The notes under the pieces: generated by a model
Told to the model about the DNA's origin: nothing
Databases searched by the model: none
What the model saw: only the letters and a program-made list of their open reading frames with translations
Made by a program: the position numbers and the translations under genes
NCBI RefSeq assembly: GCF_001514305.1
Contig: NZ_KQ949077.1
Span: 407,516 to 451,297 of the forward strand
Source: Streptomyces dysideae
GTDB lineage: Bacteria; Actinomycetota; Actinomycetes; Streptomycetales; Streptomycetaceae
DNA: 43,782 nt
Direction: 5' to 3'
Shown here: in pieces, positions 32,717-41,382 of the stretch
How positions within the stretch are numbered: position 1 is the first letter of the stretch
How the letters are laid out: the number at the start of each line of letters is the position of its first letter

Positions 32717-32937
32717 CAGCCCTCTGACACCGGCCGGACACCCGACGAACAGCCGAGCCCAGGTCGAACAATCTTCGAACACAGGGCCAAAGTCGTGCCC
32801 GCAGTCCCCCGAAACACGGCCGAATGCCCGTTTCCCGCAGACCCGAAACCCGCCGAGGATTGTCGTGCCCGCGTACCGCCGGGTACAGTCACCGCACTGC
32901 TCTGGCAGCCCTTGTTGTCGAGGCGAAAGAGAAGTTG

Positions 32938-34452
32938 GTGAACGACCGTCACCCGTCGGGGAGCATGACCACCCCGGCTCCGGCTTCCGACGCCGCCTCG
33001 TCGCACTACGCGTCGTACGGCACCCAGGAAGCCCAGCACGGCGACTTCACCACGTACGGCGGCTACGACGCCACCGGTTTCGAGACCGGTGTCCACGCCA
33101 CCACCACGACCTTCGACGCGGACCCCCTCTTCGGCTGTCTCCCGGGCGACAGCACAGGCTCATACGACTCCGGCCAGTGGTCCACAGGCAGCCAGCAGAC
33201 CCTGAACTACGACGCGTACGCGGCCCAGCACCACGCCGCCTACGACACCGGCGCGTACGACACCACCGCCTGGACCGCCGACCACCAGCGGCTTGCCTTC
33301 GTCCCGCCGCAGGCCACCGGCCACGACACCTCCGGCTGGGGGTCCCCCCTCTGGGGGAGGGAGGCGAGCGCCTGGCTGCAGCCCGACCAGTCGTGCGCCC
33401 CGGCCGACCAGACCCAGCAGTGGGAATGGGGCACACAGGCCTTCGACACGGGCGCCTACGACGCCACACAGTGGAACTCGGACGGCGGCACCGACCAAGC
33501 CTCCGACGAGTACGAGCAGCAGTCGGCAGAATCCTTCGACCAGCACGCGACGAGTACTTTCGAGCAGGTCTCGTACGACGAACACGGCCACGACGAGGAC
33601 GAGTTGGCCGCCACCGGCGGCACCCCCGCCGTGGCGCTCCTCGACGACCAGGAAGAGGCCCCCTCGGCCACTCCCGCCGCCCCGGCCCCCGGCTCGCGCG
33701 CCGCCGCCCGCAACGGCTCCCGTTCCCGCCGCCGTACGCCACCGAAGCGCTCCGCGCTGCTGACGGTCGCTGTGCCCTCGGCGTGTGTGATGGGGGTCGC
33801 CGGGATCGCCGCCGCCTCCGTCGGCGGTCTGACCGACGACTCGGACACCTCGACGACGGCCTCGGAAGCGCAGCCGGTGAAGCCGTCCGCCGCGAACAGC
33901 AAGCTGGACACCCAGCTCAAGAGCCTCTCCGCGGGCGTCGACGACTTCGGCGACCGGGTCAGCCGTACACAGGAGCGCATCGACCTCAAGGCCCAGCAGG
34001 CGGCCGAGAAGCGGAAGGCGGCGGAGGAGGCGGCCCGCAAGGAGCGGTTGCGCCCGAAGTTCGCGCTGCCGGTCGCACAGCGCGGACTCAGCGCCTACTA
34101 CGGCCAGTCCGGCATCAACTGGATGTCCGTGCACACCGGCATAGACTTCCCCGTCTCCTACGGCACGACGGTGATGGCCGCGACCGACGGCACCGTGCGC
34201 ACACAGTGGAACAGCGCCTACGGCAACATGATGATCGTGACCGCGAAGGACGGCACGGAGACGTGGTACTGCCACCTCTCCAGCTATCGCGTCGCCTCCG
34301 GTACTACGGTCAAGGCCGGCGACCCGATCGCGTACTCCGGCAACTCCGGCAACTCGACGGGCCCGCACCTGCACTTCGAGGTGCGCCCCGCCGGCGGCTC
34401 GCCGATCGACCCGCTTCCGTGGCTGCGCAGCCACGGAATAAACCCTACGTAG
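32938..34452 (+). CDS. M23 metalloendopeptidase with long acidic Tyr/Gln-rich N-terminal region
   Basis: The 504-residue protein starts at GTG 32938. Residues 1-250 are low-complexity, with repeated YDTGAYD/FDTGAYDATQW motifs, probably cytoplasmic. A basic patch (RSRRRTPPKRS) precedes one membrane helix (LLTVAVPSACVMGVAGIAAA). Outside are a coiled coil (LDTQLKSLSAGVDD, then RKAAEEAARKERL) and the M23 peptidase (HTGIDFPVSYG with His and Asp ligands, WYCHLSSY, GPHLHFEVRP with the other His). It cleaves peptidoglycan stem-peptide bridges. A short palindrome (TCCCCC-CTCT-GGGGGA, 33343-33358) sits inside the coding sequence. Confidence 0.92.
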   Translation: MNDRHPSGSMTTPAPASDAASSHYASYGTQEAQHGDFTTYGGYDATGFETGVHATTTTFDADPLFGCLPGDSTGSYDSGQWSTGSQQTLNYDAYAAQHHAAYDTGAYDTTAWTADHQRLAFVPPQATGHDTSGWGSPLWGREASAWLQPDQSCAPADQTQQWEWGTQAFDTGAYDATQWNSDGGTDQASDEYEQQSAESFDQHATSTFEQVSYDEHGHDEDELAATGGTPAVALLDDQEEAPSATPAAPAPGSRAAARNGSRSRRRTPPKRSALLTVAVPSACVMGVAGIAAASVGGLTDDSDTSTTASEAQPVKPSAANSKLDTQLKSLSAGVDDFGDRVSRTQERIDLKAQQAAEKRKAAEEAARKERLRPKFALPVAQRGLSAYYGQSGINWMSVHTGIDFPVSYGTTVMAATDGTVRTQWNSAYGNMMIVTAKDGTETWYCHLSSYRVASGTTVKAGDPIAYSGNSGNSTGPHLHFEVRPAGGSPIDPLPWLRSHGINPT

Positions 34453-34485
34453 ACCCTACGCAGACCGACCAGACGAACGTCCTTG

Positions 34486-34514
34486 AGAGCCCCCGCTGTT
34501 GCAGCGGGGGCTCT
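34486..34514. terminator. Bidirectional terminator between the M23 gene and pcrA
   Basis: A perfect 13-bp stem AGAGCCCCCGCTG / CAGCGGGGGCTCT with loop TTG lies 33 bases after the M23 stop and 10 bases before the pcrA stop. Confidence 0.9.
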
Positions 34515-34524
34515 TCTGGTGCGC

Positions 34525-37008
34525 CTACAGCTTCTCCACCGGCGCGTACCGCAGCAGCAGCCGCTTCGGCTTCGCCTCGCCGAAGTCGATCGTCGCCTCG
34601 GCGTTGGCTCCGGTGCCCTTCACCCCCACGACCGTGCCCAGCCCGAACTGGTCGTGCGTCACCCGGTCCCCGACCGCCAGCGCGACCACCGGCTTCTCCG
34701 AGGCGCGGCGCGTGGCGAAGCCGGACGCGCCCGACGCCGAGGAGCGCGAGCGGGACGACGACAGCGAGGCCGCCACACCGGACGCCGGGCCGGAGGACAC
34801 GGGCGCGGTGGCGCCGGTGCGCTTCCAGTCCACGTGCTGGGCCGGGATCTCCTCCAGGAAGCGGGAGGGCGGGTTGTACGACGGCTGCCCCCACGCGCTG
34901 CGCAGCGACGAGCGCGTCAGATAGAGCCGTTCACGCGCGCGCGTGATGCCGACGTACGCCAGGCGCCGCTCCTCCTCCAGCTCCTTGGTCTGGCCGAGGG
35001 CGCGCATGTGCGGGAAGACGCCGTCCTCCATGCCGGTGAGGAAGACCACCGGGAACTCCAGGCCCTTGGCGGTGTGCAGCGTCATCAGGGTGATGACACC
35101 GGAGCCGTCCGCCGCCTCGTCCGGGATCTGGTCGGAGTCGGCGACCAGCGCGACCCGCTCCAGGAAGTCGGAGAGCGTGCCTGACACCTCACCCTCGGCG
35201 GTCTCCTGCTCGAACTCCAGGGCCACGGCGGCGAGTTCCTGGAGGTTCTCGATGCGGGTCTCGTCCTGCGGGTCGGTGGAGGCCTGCAACTCGGCGAGGT
35301 AGCCGGTCCGTTCGAGAACCGCCTCCAGGACGGTCGCCGGGCCCACGCCGGACTCGACGATCGTACGGAGCTCCTCCATCAGCGTGTTGAACCGCTTCAC
35401 GGCGTTGGTCGACCGCGCGGCCATGCCGTACGCCTCGTCGACGCGCTTGAGCGCCTGCGGGAAGCTGATCTTCTCGCGCTGGGACAGGGCGTCGATCATC
35501 GCCTCGGCGCGGTCGCCGATGCCCCGCTTGGGGACGTTCAGGATCCGGCGCAGCGGGACCGAGTCCTCCGGGTTGGCCAGCACCCTCAGGTAGGCGAGGA
35601 CGTCCCGGACCTCCTTGCGCTCGTAGAAGCGGACGCCGCCGACGACCTTGTAGGGCAGGCCGACGCGGATGAAGATCTCTTCGAAGACACGGGACTGGGC
35701 GTTCGTCCGGTAGAAGACGGCGACGTCGCCGGCCTTCGCGTCGCCCGCGTCCGTCAGCCGGTCTATCTCCTCGGCGACGAACTGCGCCTCGTCGTGCTCG
35801 GTGTCGGCGACATAGCCGGTGATGCGCGCGCCCGCGCCCGCGTTGGTCCACAGGTTCTTGGGGCGGCGGGACTCGTTGCGCTCGATGACGGCGTTGGCGG
35901 CGGAGAGGATCGTCTGCGTCGACCGGTAGTTCTGTTCGAGCAGGATCGTCGTCGCGTCCGGGTAGTCCTCCTCGAACTGGAGGATGTTGCGGATCGTCGC
36001 GCCACGGAAGGCGTAGATCGACTGGTCGGCGTCACCCACGACACACAGCTCGGCGGGCGGCACGTCGTACTCGTTGGGCGGTACGTCGACCGGGTGCTCG
36101 CCGGTGCCGACCAGCTCGCGCACGAGGGCGTACTGGGCGTGGTTGGTGTCCTGGTACTCGTCCACCAGGACGTGCCGGAAGCGGCGGCGGTAGTGCTCGG
36201 CGACGTCCGGGAAGGCGCGCAGCAGGTTGACCGTCGTCATGATCAGGTCGTCGAAGTCGAGCGCGTTGGCCTCGCGGAGGCGGGACTGGTAGAGCGCGTA
36301 CGCCTGGGCGAGGGTCTTCTCAAAGCCGTCGGAGGCCTGGGCGGCGAAGTCCTCCTCGTCGATCAGCTCGTTCTTGAGGTTGCTGATCTTGGCGCTGAAG
36401 GACTTCGGCGGGAAGCGCTTGGGATCGAGGTCGAGGTCCCGGCACACGAGCGCCATCAGACGCTTGGAGTCGGCGGCGTCGTAGATCGAGAACGACGAGG
36501 TGAAGCCGAGTTTCTTGCTCTCGCGGCGCAGGATGCGCACGCACGCGCTGTGGAAGGTCATCACCCACATCGCGTTCGCGCGCGGGCCGACGAGCTGCTC
36601 GACGCGCTCCTTCATCTCGCCCGCGGCCTTGTTCGTGAAGGTGATCGCGAGGATCTGGCCCGGGTGCACATTACGCTCGGCCAGCAGGTACGCGATGCGG
36701 TGCGTGAGCACGCGCGTCTTGCCGGAGCCGGCACCGGCCACGATGAGCAGCGGGGTGTCGGAGTGGACGACGGCCGCGCGCTGGTTCTCGTTGAGCCCCT
36801 CGATGAGCGCGGCCGCGTCGAGGGCAGGGCGCGGGGCGCCGTCGCGGTAGTGGGCGTCCCGGTCCGGGGGCACGTCGAACTTCCCGCCGAACAGATCGTC
36901 CGGAACCGGCTCCGGTACGTGATCGTCCTCGGGCGGCGGCGGTTCTTCCTCGTGGGCCCGTGGGCCCTGGAGGTCCGCCAGGAAGCTGTCATCAAAGAGG
37001 CTGCTCAT
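34525..37008 (-). CDS. pcrA: ATP-dependent DNA helicase, UvrD/PcrA family
   Basis: The 827-residue superfamily-1A 3'-5' helicase acts in repair, replication restart and plasmid replication. Walker A LIVAGAGSGKTRVLTHRIAY near residue 95, motif II DEYQDTN, AFRGATIRNILQFE, LEQNYRSTQ (motif IV), LMTLHTAKGLEFPVVFLTGM (motif V) and VGITRARERLYL (motif VI) are all present. The C-terminus carries the Tudor-like HDQFGLGTVVGVKG seen in PcrA. The first about 60 residues are acidic and Pro-rich, as in other Streptomyces. An inverted repeat lies just upstream of the start. Confidence 0.97.
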   Translation of the reverse strand: MSSLFDDSFLADLQGPRAHEEEPPPPEDDHVPEPVPDDLFGGKFDVPPDRDAHYRDGAPRPALDAAALIEGLNENQRAAVVHSDTPLLIVAGAGSGKTRVLTHRIAYLLAERNVHPGQILAITFTNKAAGEMKERVEQLVGPRANAMWVMTFHSACVRILRRESKKLGFTSSFSIYDAADSKRLMALVCRDLDLDPKRFPPKSFSAKISNLKNELIDEEDFAAQASDGFEKTLAQAYALYQSRLREANALDFDDLIMTTVNLLRAFPDVAEHYRRRFRHVLVDEYQDTNHAQYALVRELVGTGEHPVDVPPNEYDVPPAELCVVGDADQSIYAFRGATIRNILQFEEDYPDATTILLEQNYRSTQTILSAANAVIERNESRRPKNLWTNAGAGARITGYVADTEHDEAQFVAEEIDRLTDAGDAKAGDVAVFYRTNAQSRVFEEIFIRVGLPYKVVGGVRFYERKEVRDVLAYLRVLANPEDSVPLRRILNVPKRGIGDRAEAMIDALSQREKISFPQALKRVDEAYGMAARSTNAVKRFNTLMEELRTIVESGVGPATVLEAVLERTGYLAELQASTDPQDETRIENLQELAAVALEFEQETAEGEVSGTLSDFLERVALVADSDQIPDEAADGSGVITLMTLHTAKGLEFPVVFLTGMEDGVFPHMRALGQTKELEEERRLAYVGITRARERLYLTRSSLRSAWGQPSYNPPSRFLEEIPAQHVDWKRTGATAPVSSGPASGVAASLSSSRSRSSASGASGFATRRASEKPVVALAVGDRVTHDQFGLGTVVGVKGTGANAEATIDFGEAKPKRLLLRYAPVEKL

Positions 37009-37020
37009 CGCTCTCCGAGT

Positions 37021-37112
37021 TTAGGGCCTGCCCGATGGCCCGGTCCGAGGGTCGAGGGTTTCTTGACCAGGCACCGGCGTGAAACCGAACCGGGCCATCG
37101 GACAGACCCTAA
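37021..37112. mobile_element. 92-bp MITE-like inverted-repeat element upstream of pcrA
   Basis: Arms 37021-37044 and 37089-37112 are 24-base inverted repeats with only two mismatches (TTAGGGCCTGCCCGATGGCC, then CGGT, against the reverse complement of the right arm). A second nested pair GGTTTC/GAAACC sits inside. The outermost bases are TTA/TAA. It looks like a small non-autonomous element or a cruciform. No coding sequence is inside and no target duplication is clear. A role in pcrA control is possible since it starts 13 bases upstream of the ATG. Confidence 0.5.
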
Positions 37113-37186
37113 GCCGCCCCACTGACACCCGGCCGCCGCCCTGAGAACATCGCCGGAATCAGCCGGAACCAGCGGCCCGAAGGACC

Positions 37187-37653
37187 TCAGAAGCCGAGGA
37201 TCTTCCAGACCTGCCCGCCCGGCGTCTTCTTCCCCTCCAGGACGGTCTCGTCACGGTCCGCGACCGTCCAGGCCGAGGCATAGACCTTGCCGTCGTACGG
37301 GCGACGGCAAGGCCCGCCGGGAACGGCACCTTCACATTGGTCCGCGTGCCGTGCGAGACGACGACCAGGTCATTGCCGGCCCTGTCCGCGACGATCTTGC
37401 GGCCGTCGGGGAGCGCGAGGACGGCGTTCGGGTTGGACTCCAGGTTCGCCTTGTGCGGGTTGTACCTGAACTCGACGGCGGAGACCTCGGCGGCGATCTT
37501 CGCCTTGCCGTGGGTGATGCGCAGGAGCCTGCCGAGCTTGTTCCAGGGCGGCGACTGCACCTCTTGCCGCCGCGCCACGGCGTCCGGCCGCGGCTGGCTG
37601 GAAGTTAGCGTCAGGAAGCGGGCGGACGTCACCACTCCGGTGAAAATACGCAT
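37187..37653 (-). pseudogene. Decayed ScyD/ScyE-family (SMP-30-like propeller) gene
   Basis: The frame from 37653 holds a recognisable internal piece of ScyD/ScyE proteins: VQSPPWNKLGRLLRI, EVSAVEFRYNPHKANLESNP, NAVLALPDGRKIVADRAGND, LVVVSHGTRTNVKVPFP. The last 33 codons of a similar protein continue in another frame: GKVYASAWTVADRDETVLEG, KKTPGGQVWKILGF, then TGA at 37187-37189. The expected N-terminal and central blocks are missing, so at least one internal deletion plus a frame change has occurred. The junction coincides with a perfect hairpin CCTTGCCGTCG/CGACGGCAAGG at 37285-37312. Confidence 0.65.
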
Positions 37654-37814
37654 ATGTCGTCGCATATCCCTCCGCATTGCCTACGTCCCGCAAGGCGCAT
37701 GGCTAAGGTCACGAAAATGTATCGGGCATATCGCCCATCAACCTTCACAGGGGCCACACGAGTTGGCTACCGTGCCGGGCAGGCCGTACGACCCCCACCG
37801 GCGAACGTCGCCGG

Positions 37815-37972
37815 GCCGCGCGGCCTCCGCTGAGTCCGGCACCCCTGTGGCAGCCGGAGCCGGGGACCCACCGACCTTGGGGTGAATCGGCCAACTCCCT
37901 TTCGGGGAACAGGCTGTAGGGCAACCCTTCCGAACCACCCGCCCGAACCCGACAGCTAACTCGGTAGGCGGA
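37815..37972 (+). ncRNA. ydaO-type c-di-AMP riboswitch
   Basis: Conserved pieces of the actinobacterial ydaO leader occur in order: GAGTCCGGC (37831), GAGCCGGGGACCC (37857), GGGGTGAATCGGCC (37879), GTAGGGCAACCCTTCCG (37916), GAACCCGACAGCTAACTCGG (37944) and TAGGCG. The ribosome site GGAAGGAG follows at 37977. In Streptomyces this riboswitch precedes resuscitation-promoting factor and NlpC/P60 genes and lowers their expression when c-di-AMP is high. Exact ends of the aptamer are estimated. Confidence 0.88.
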
Positions 37973-37993
37973 ACATGGAAGGAGTCGCCTCCC

Positions 37994-39187
37994 TTGGCGT
38001 CGCACCGCAAGTCGCGTCCCGCAGGTACGCGCGTAGCAGGCATACGGACCCCCGCCCTCGCCACGGCGGCCCTCACCTCCGTTGCCCTGCTGTCCCAGAC
38101 GGCCAACGCCACCCCCTCGGACGACAAGCCGAGCCTCGAAGAAGTCGAGAAGAAGGTCGACGACCTCTACCGTCAGGCGGAGTCGGCGACCGAGAAGTAC
38201 AACGCGACCAAAGAGAAGACCACCAAGCAGCGCAAGAAGGTCGACACCCTCCTCGACGACGTCGCCCAGCGCACCCAGAAGCTCAACGACGCGCGTGAGG
38301 AGCTGGGTTCCTACGCCGCGGCCCAGTACCGCACCGGCGCGTCCGCCCCCGACACCGCGACCTTCCTGCTCGCGGACTCCCCGCAGGACTACTTCGACCA
38401 GACCCAGCTGATGAGCCGGATGACCGGCCGCCAGAAGGAAGCGGTCGACGAGTACGTCACCGAGCAGTCCGCGACGATGAAGAAGCGTCAGGAGGCCAGC
38501 GAGAGCCTCGCGGCGCTCACCGAGTCGCAGAGCGACCTGCGGACCGCCAAGGCCACCGTCCAGCAGAAGCTCGCCGACGCGCGTGAGCTGCTGTCGCAGC
38601 TGACGGCGGAGGAGAAGGCCCGGCTCGCGGCGATCGAGAAGCAGAAGCAGGAGGAGGCCGCGCGCAAGGCGGAGGAGCTGGCGCGGCAGCAGGCGGCGGC
38701 GGAACAGCAGGCCCGGGAGGAAGCGGCAGCGCAGCAGGAGAGCAGCGAGTCGGGTTCCACCACCGGCTCGAACACCTCCACCTCCACCTCCACCTCCCCC
38801 ACCTCCCCCTCGACCGACTCCTCCTACGCCACCAAGGCCGAGAAGGCCCTCGCCTTCGCCCGCGCGCAGATCGGCAAGCCATACGTCTGGGGCGCCACCG
38901 GCCCTGACTCCTACGACTGCTCCGGCCTCACCCAGGCCGCCTGGAAGGCCGCCGGCGTCGACATCCCCCGCGTCACCTACGACCAGGTCAACGCCGGCAC
39001 CACGGTCTCCCTCTCCAACGCCCAGCCCGGCGACCTGGTCTTCTTCTACGACGACGTCACCCACGTGGGCATCTACATCGGCAACGGCATGATGATCCAC
39101 GCCCCGAAGCCCGGCACGTACGTCCGCGAGGAGTCGATCTACTACGACGGCGAGTCGTCTATCCACAGCGTGGTACGGCCGGCCTGA
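37994..39187 (+). CDS. NlpC/P60 peptidoglycan endopeptidase (RipA-like), riboswitch-controlled
   Basis: The 397-residue protein begins at TTG 37994, 9 bases after GGAAGGAG. It has a signal peptide (TPALATAALTSVALLSQTAN|A) and a long N-terminal coiled coil (about 45-230: LEEVEKKVDDLYRQAESATE; Gln/Glu/Ala-rich KQKQEEAARKAEELARQQAA). Then a Ser/Thr linker (TSTSTSTSPTSPS) and the NlpC/P60 domain with catalytic Cys in YDCSGLTQAAW, His in VTHVGIYIGNG and the third residue in MIHAPKPG. It cleaves D-Glu-DAP bonds in the wall. The upstream leader is a c-di-AMP riboswitch, tying wall hydrolysis to that messenger. Confidence 0.95.
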   Translation: MASHRKSRPAGTRVAGIRTPALATAALTSVALLSQTANATPSDDKPSLEEVEKKVDDLYRQAESATEKYNATKEKTTKQRKKVDTLLDDVAQRTQKLNDAREELGSYAAAQYRTGASAPDTATFLLADSPQDYFDQTQLMSRMTGRQKEAVDEYVTEQSATMKKRQEASESLAALTESQSDLRTAKATVQQKLADARELLSQLTAEEKARLAAIEKQKQEEAARKAEELARQQAAAEQQAREEAAAQQESSESGSTTGSNTSTSTSTSPTSPSTDSSYATKAEKALAFARAQIGKPYVWGATGPDSYDCSGLTQAAWKAAGVDIPRVTYDQVNAGTTVSLSNAQPGDLVFFYDDVTHVGIYIGNGMMIHAPKPGTYVREESIYYDGESSIHSVVRPA

Positions 39188-39624
39188 GGCACGACTCGGG
39201 GGCACTCCTCGGGCACGCTTCGGTGGCGGGCTTCCGGCTTCCGTGAAGGGCACGCGCGCGTGAGGGCCGGTTTCCGGCTTCCATGAAGGGCACGCGCGCG
39301 TGGCGCGGCCGGCTTCCGGCACGGGCGGGCCCCATGGAGGCACGGGCGCATGAAGGTGCCCTCGCGCCCCGCGTCGGCGCGTTCCATGGTCCGCCGGCGC
39401 ACGAAAGCATCCGCGCACGGGCGTGCACTGTCGCGTCGCACGCCGGTGTGCACGCGTCGGCCACACGCCGGTGTGCGCGCGTCTACGTGGGGGGTGCGCA
39501 CCCACCCCCACTCCACGTAGCCAGGCGCCCGCGCCCATGCCCATGCCCTGCGCCCGCGCGTATTTCACCCCGCCTGCGCGCGTGCCCCGCTCGCAACCCC
39601 CGCCGCGCTCCTTAGCATCGGCCC
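39188..39624. repeat. 437-base spacer filled with short direct repeats and palindromes
   Basis: No gene is called. A roughly 40-base unit (TTCCGGCTTCCrTGAAGGGC followed by ACGCGCGCGTG) is present twice at about 39232 and 39272 and in a third, broken copy near 39309. A second pair (ACACGCCGGTGTG-like words, about 39439 and 39461) follows. A hairpin CTACGTGG...CCACGTAG (39483-39520), with inner GGGGGTG/CACCCCC, closes the region and may be the terminator of the NlpC/P60 gene. The next ATG (39625) has no ribosome site but has TAGCAT 7 bases upstream, so it may be leaderless. Confidence 0.65.
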
Positions 39625-40617
39625 ATGCCCCGTGCGCCCCGTATCTCCCCCCTTCGCGCTTGGTGGGCGCAGCGTCCGCCGGCGACCGGGGCCGCTGTGA
39701 TGGCGACCGGCATCGTGTCGGTCGGGTTGGATCTGGCGGGGTACGAGGTGCTCTCCCGGATCTCTCTCGTGGTGGCCTGCGTCGCGTGGGTGGCGCTGGC
39801 CGCCGACTTCGTCGTACGGCTGGTGCGAGAGCGGGAAAGGTGGGTGCGGGAGGCGGGGACGCCGGCCGCGCTGACCGCCATCGCCGCGACCACCGTGCTC
39901 GGCGCCCGCTTGTCCGCCCTGGGGTGGCAGACGCTCGCCGAGGCGCTGCTCGCGCTCGCCGCCGTGTTGTGGCCGGGGCTGCTCTTCGTCGTCGTACGGC
40001 ACTGGCGGCGGCGTATGACGGGCGCGGTGTTCCTCGGGTGCGTGGCCACGCAGGGGCTCGCGATGCTGGGGGCCACGCTCGCGGCGGCGGAGACGGCGGC
40101 CTGGCTGGCGCGCGTGGCGCTCGTGCTGTTCTGGCTCGGGCTCGTGCTCTACGGCCTCGCGCTGCCCCGCTTCGACCTGCGGCAGGTGGCCGAGGGAGCC
40201 GGTGACCACTGGGTCGCGGGCAGCGGGCTCGCCATCTCGGCGCTCGCCGGGTCGAAGCTGATCGCCGCCGACAGCGCGCGCCTGTACCTGTGGAACGACG
40301 ACGACAGCGACGTCCTGCGCACGGTGACCGTCGCCCTGCTCGTGCTCGACCTGGTCTGGTACGCCGTCCTGCTCTTCGCCGAGGCGAGGTGGCCGCGGCC
40401 CCGCTACGACGTGCGGCGCTGGGCGACGGTGTTCCCGATGGGAATGACGGCGGCGGCGATGCTGTCCGTCGCCGCCGCCGTCGATGTCCCGTGGCTGAAG
40501 GGGCCCGGGCAGGCGCTGCTGTGGATCGCGGTGGCGGCGTGGCTCGCCGTAGCCGTAGGTGCCGTACGGAGCTACACGGCCCCCCGGACCGCCGTCACGT
40601 CCACAGCACGGCGATGA
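39625..40617 (+). CDS. TDT/TehA-type transporter (tellurite resistance/dicarboxylate family)
   Basis: The 330-residue, ten-helix membrane protein begins PATGAAVMATGIVSVGLDLA, the TehA/SLAC1-type signature. Helices include LVVACVAWVALAADFVV, AALTAIAATTVLGARL, LAALAAVLWPGLLFVVV, VALVLFWLGLVLYGLAL, VALLVLDLVWYAVLLF and FPMGMTAAAMLSVAAAV (with conserved FPMG). The family includes plant SLAC1 anion channels and malate exporters; the substrate here cannot be told. The last 23 bases overlap the convergent small membrane gene. Confidence 0.88.
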   Translation: MPRAPRISPLRAWWAQRPPATGAAVMATGIVSVGLDLAGYEVLSRISLVVACVAWVALAADFVVRLVRERERWVREAGTPAALTAIAATTVLGARLSALGWQTLAEALLALAAVLWPGLLFVVVRHWRRRMTGAVFLGCVATQGLAMLGATLAAAETAAWLARVALVLFWLGLVLYGLALPRFDLRQVAEGAGDHWVAGSGLAISALAGSKLIAADSARLYLWNDDDSDVLRTVTVALLVLDLVWYAVLLFAEARWPRPRYDVRRWATVFPMGMTAAAMLSVAAAVDVPWLKGPGQALLWIAVAAWLAVAVGAVRSYTAPRTAVTSTARR

Positions 40618-40948
40618 AGATGTTCGCCGTGGTCAGCGCGCCCACCAGCCCGAACAGGCCCCTCTCCACCTTCTCGTCGTCCCGCTTCACATAGACGAGG
40701 CCGAGGATCACGATCAGCAGGGCCAGCTTCACGCCGATCTTGATGTTGTTGACGGACTGGTCGTCGGCCTGGTTGAGGCCGACCAGGATCACGCCGGTGA
40801 CCAGCATGGTCAGCGCGCCGTGCAGCATCGCGGGGACGAAGCGGGCGGTGCCCTGGCCCATCGCCTTCATCTGGGTGAGGAAACCGCCGAGCAGTGCGGC
40901 GATGCCGATGATGTGCAGGCCGACGAAGAGATGGATGAGTACGTCCAT
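40595..40948 (-). CDS. Four-helix small integral membrane protein
   Basis: The 117-residue protein starts MDVLIHLFVGLHIIGIAALL, then LHGALTMLVTGVILVGLN, KLALLIVILGLVYVK and GLFGLVGALTTANIFIAVLW. This is a conserved actinobacterial hypothetical membrane protein with His near the start of helix 1. No function can be assigned. It overlaps the TDT gene's 3' end by 23 bases on the opposite strand. Confidence 0.85.
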   Translation of the reverse strand: MDVLIHLFVGLHIIGIAALLGGFLTQMKAMGQGTARFVPAMLHGALTMLVTGVILVGLNQADDQSVNNIKIGVKLALLIVILGLVYVKRDDEKVERGLFGLVGALTTANIFIAVLWT

Positions 40949-41382
40949 GGGACCGGAGCCTAATCAGAGGTGGGTGCCCCGCCCGACACCGGCCCGCCCC
41001 ACACGACGTGATCTTGCATATATGCGACCCCTAGCACTCCGTCACCCACACATGCCCCGAAAACGCCACATCGGTCAGCACACCGCGCGAAGCCGACGGC
41101 TCCGGCCGGGGATCACGCTCACCTGCGGTCATCTCGCGATCCGCTCCCCGCACTTCCGCACAACGCGTTACCGAGCCGACACCGTCAGGTTTAGCGTCCT
41201 TCACCAGGTGACCGGCTCCCCACCGCCGCCCGGGCCAGGGGCGGCAGTCGGACACCACCGCCGAGAAAGTCCGGCGGCGGCCTGCTCCCCCTGTGCGGGC
41301 CGCCGCCGGACGCGTGAACCGCCCACCGACCGGGCGGCCGTAGGGACGGTCAGGCGGTCGTACGAAAGGACGTGCAGTCCAC
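40949..41382 (+). promoter_or_regulatory. 434-base region with structured leader of the second NlpC/P60 gene
   Basis: The first half is upstream of both divergent genes and contains TTGCATATATGCGACCCCTAG near 41015, an AT-rich spot that may be a promoter. The second half probably is 5'-UTR: a perfect 14-bp hairpin GTCCGGCGGCGGCC/GGCCGCCGCCGGAC at 41269-41311 and a smaller CCGCCC/GGGCGG stem at about 41319-41337. The ribosome site GAAAGGA is at 41364-41370. No ydaO-type conserved words are seen here, unlike its paralogue. Confidence 0.55.

Noticed and set aside
32763..32782. TCGAAC...TTCGAA as a LexA box before the M23 gene
   Set aside because: The right half is not GTTCGA at the required spacing, and wall peptidase genes are not typical SOS targets.
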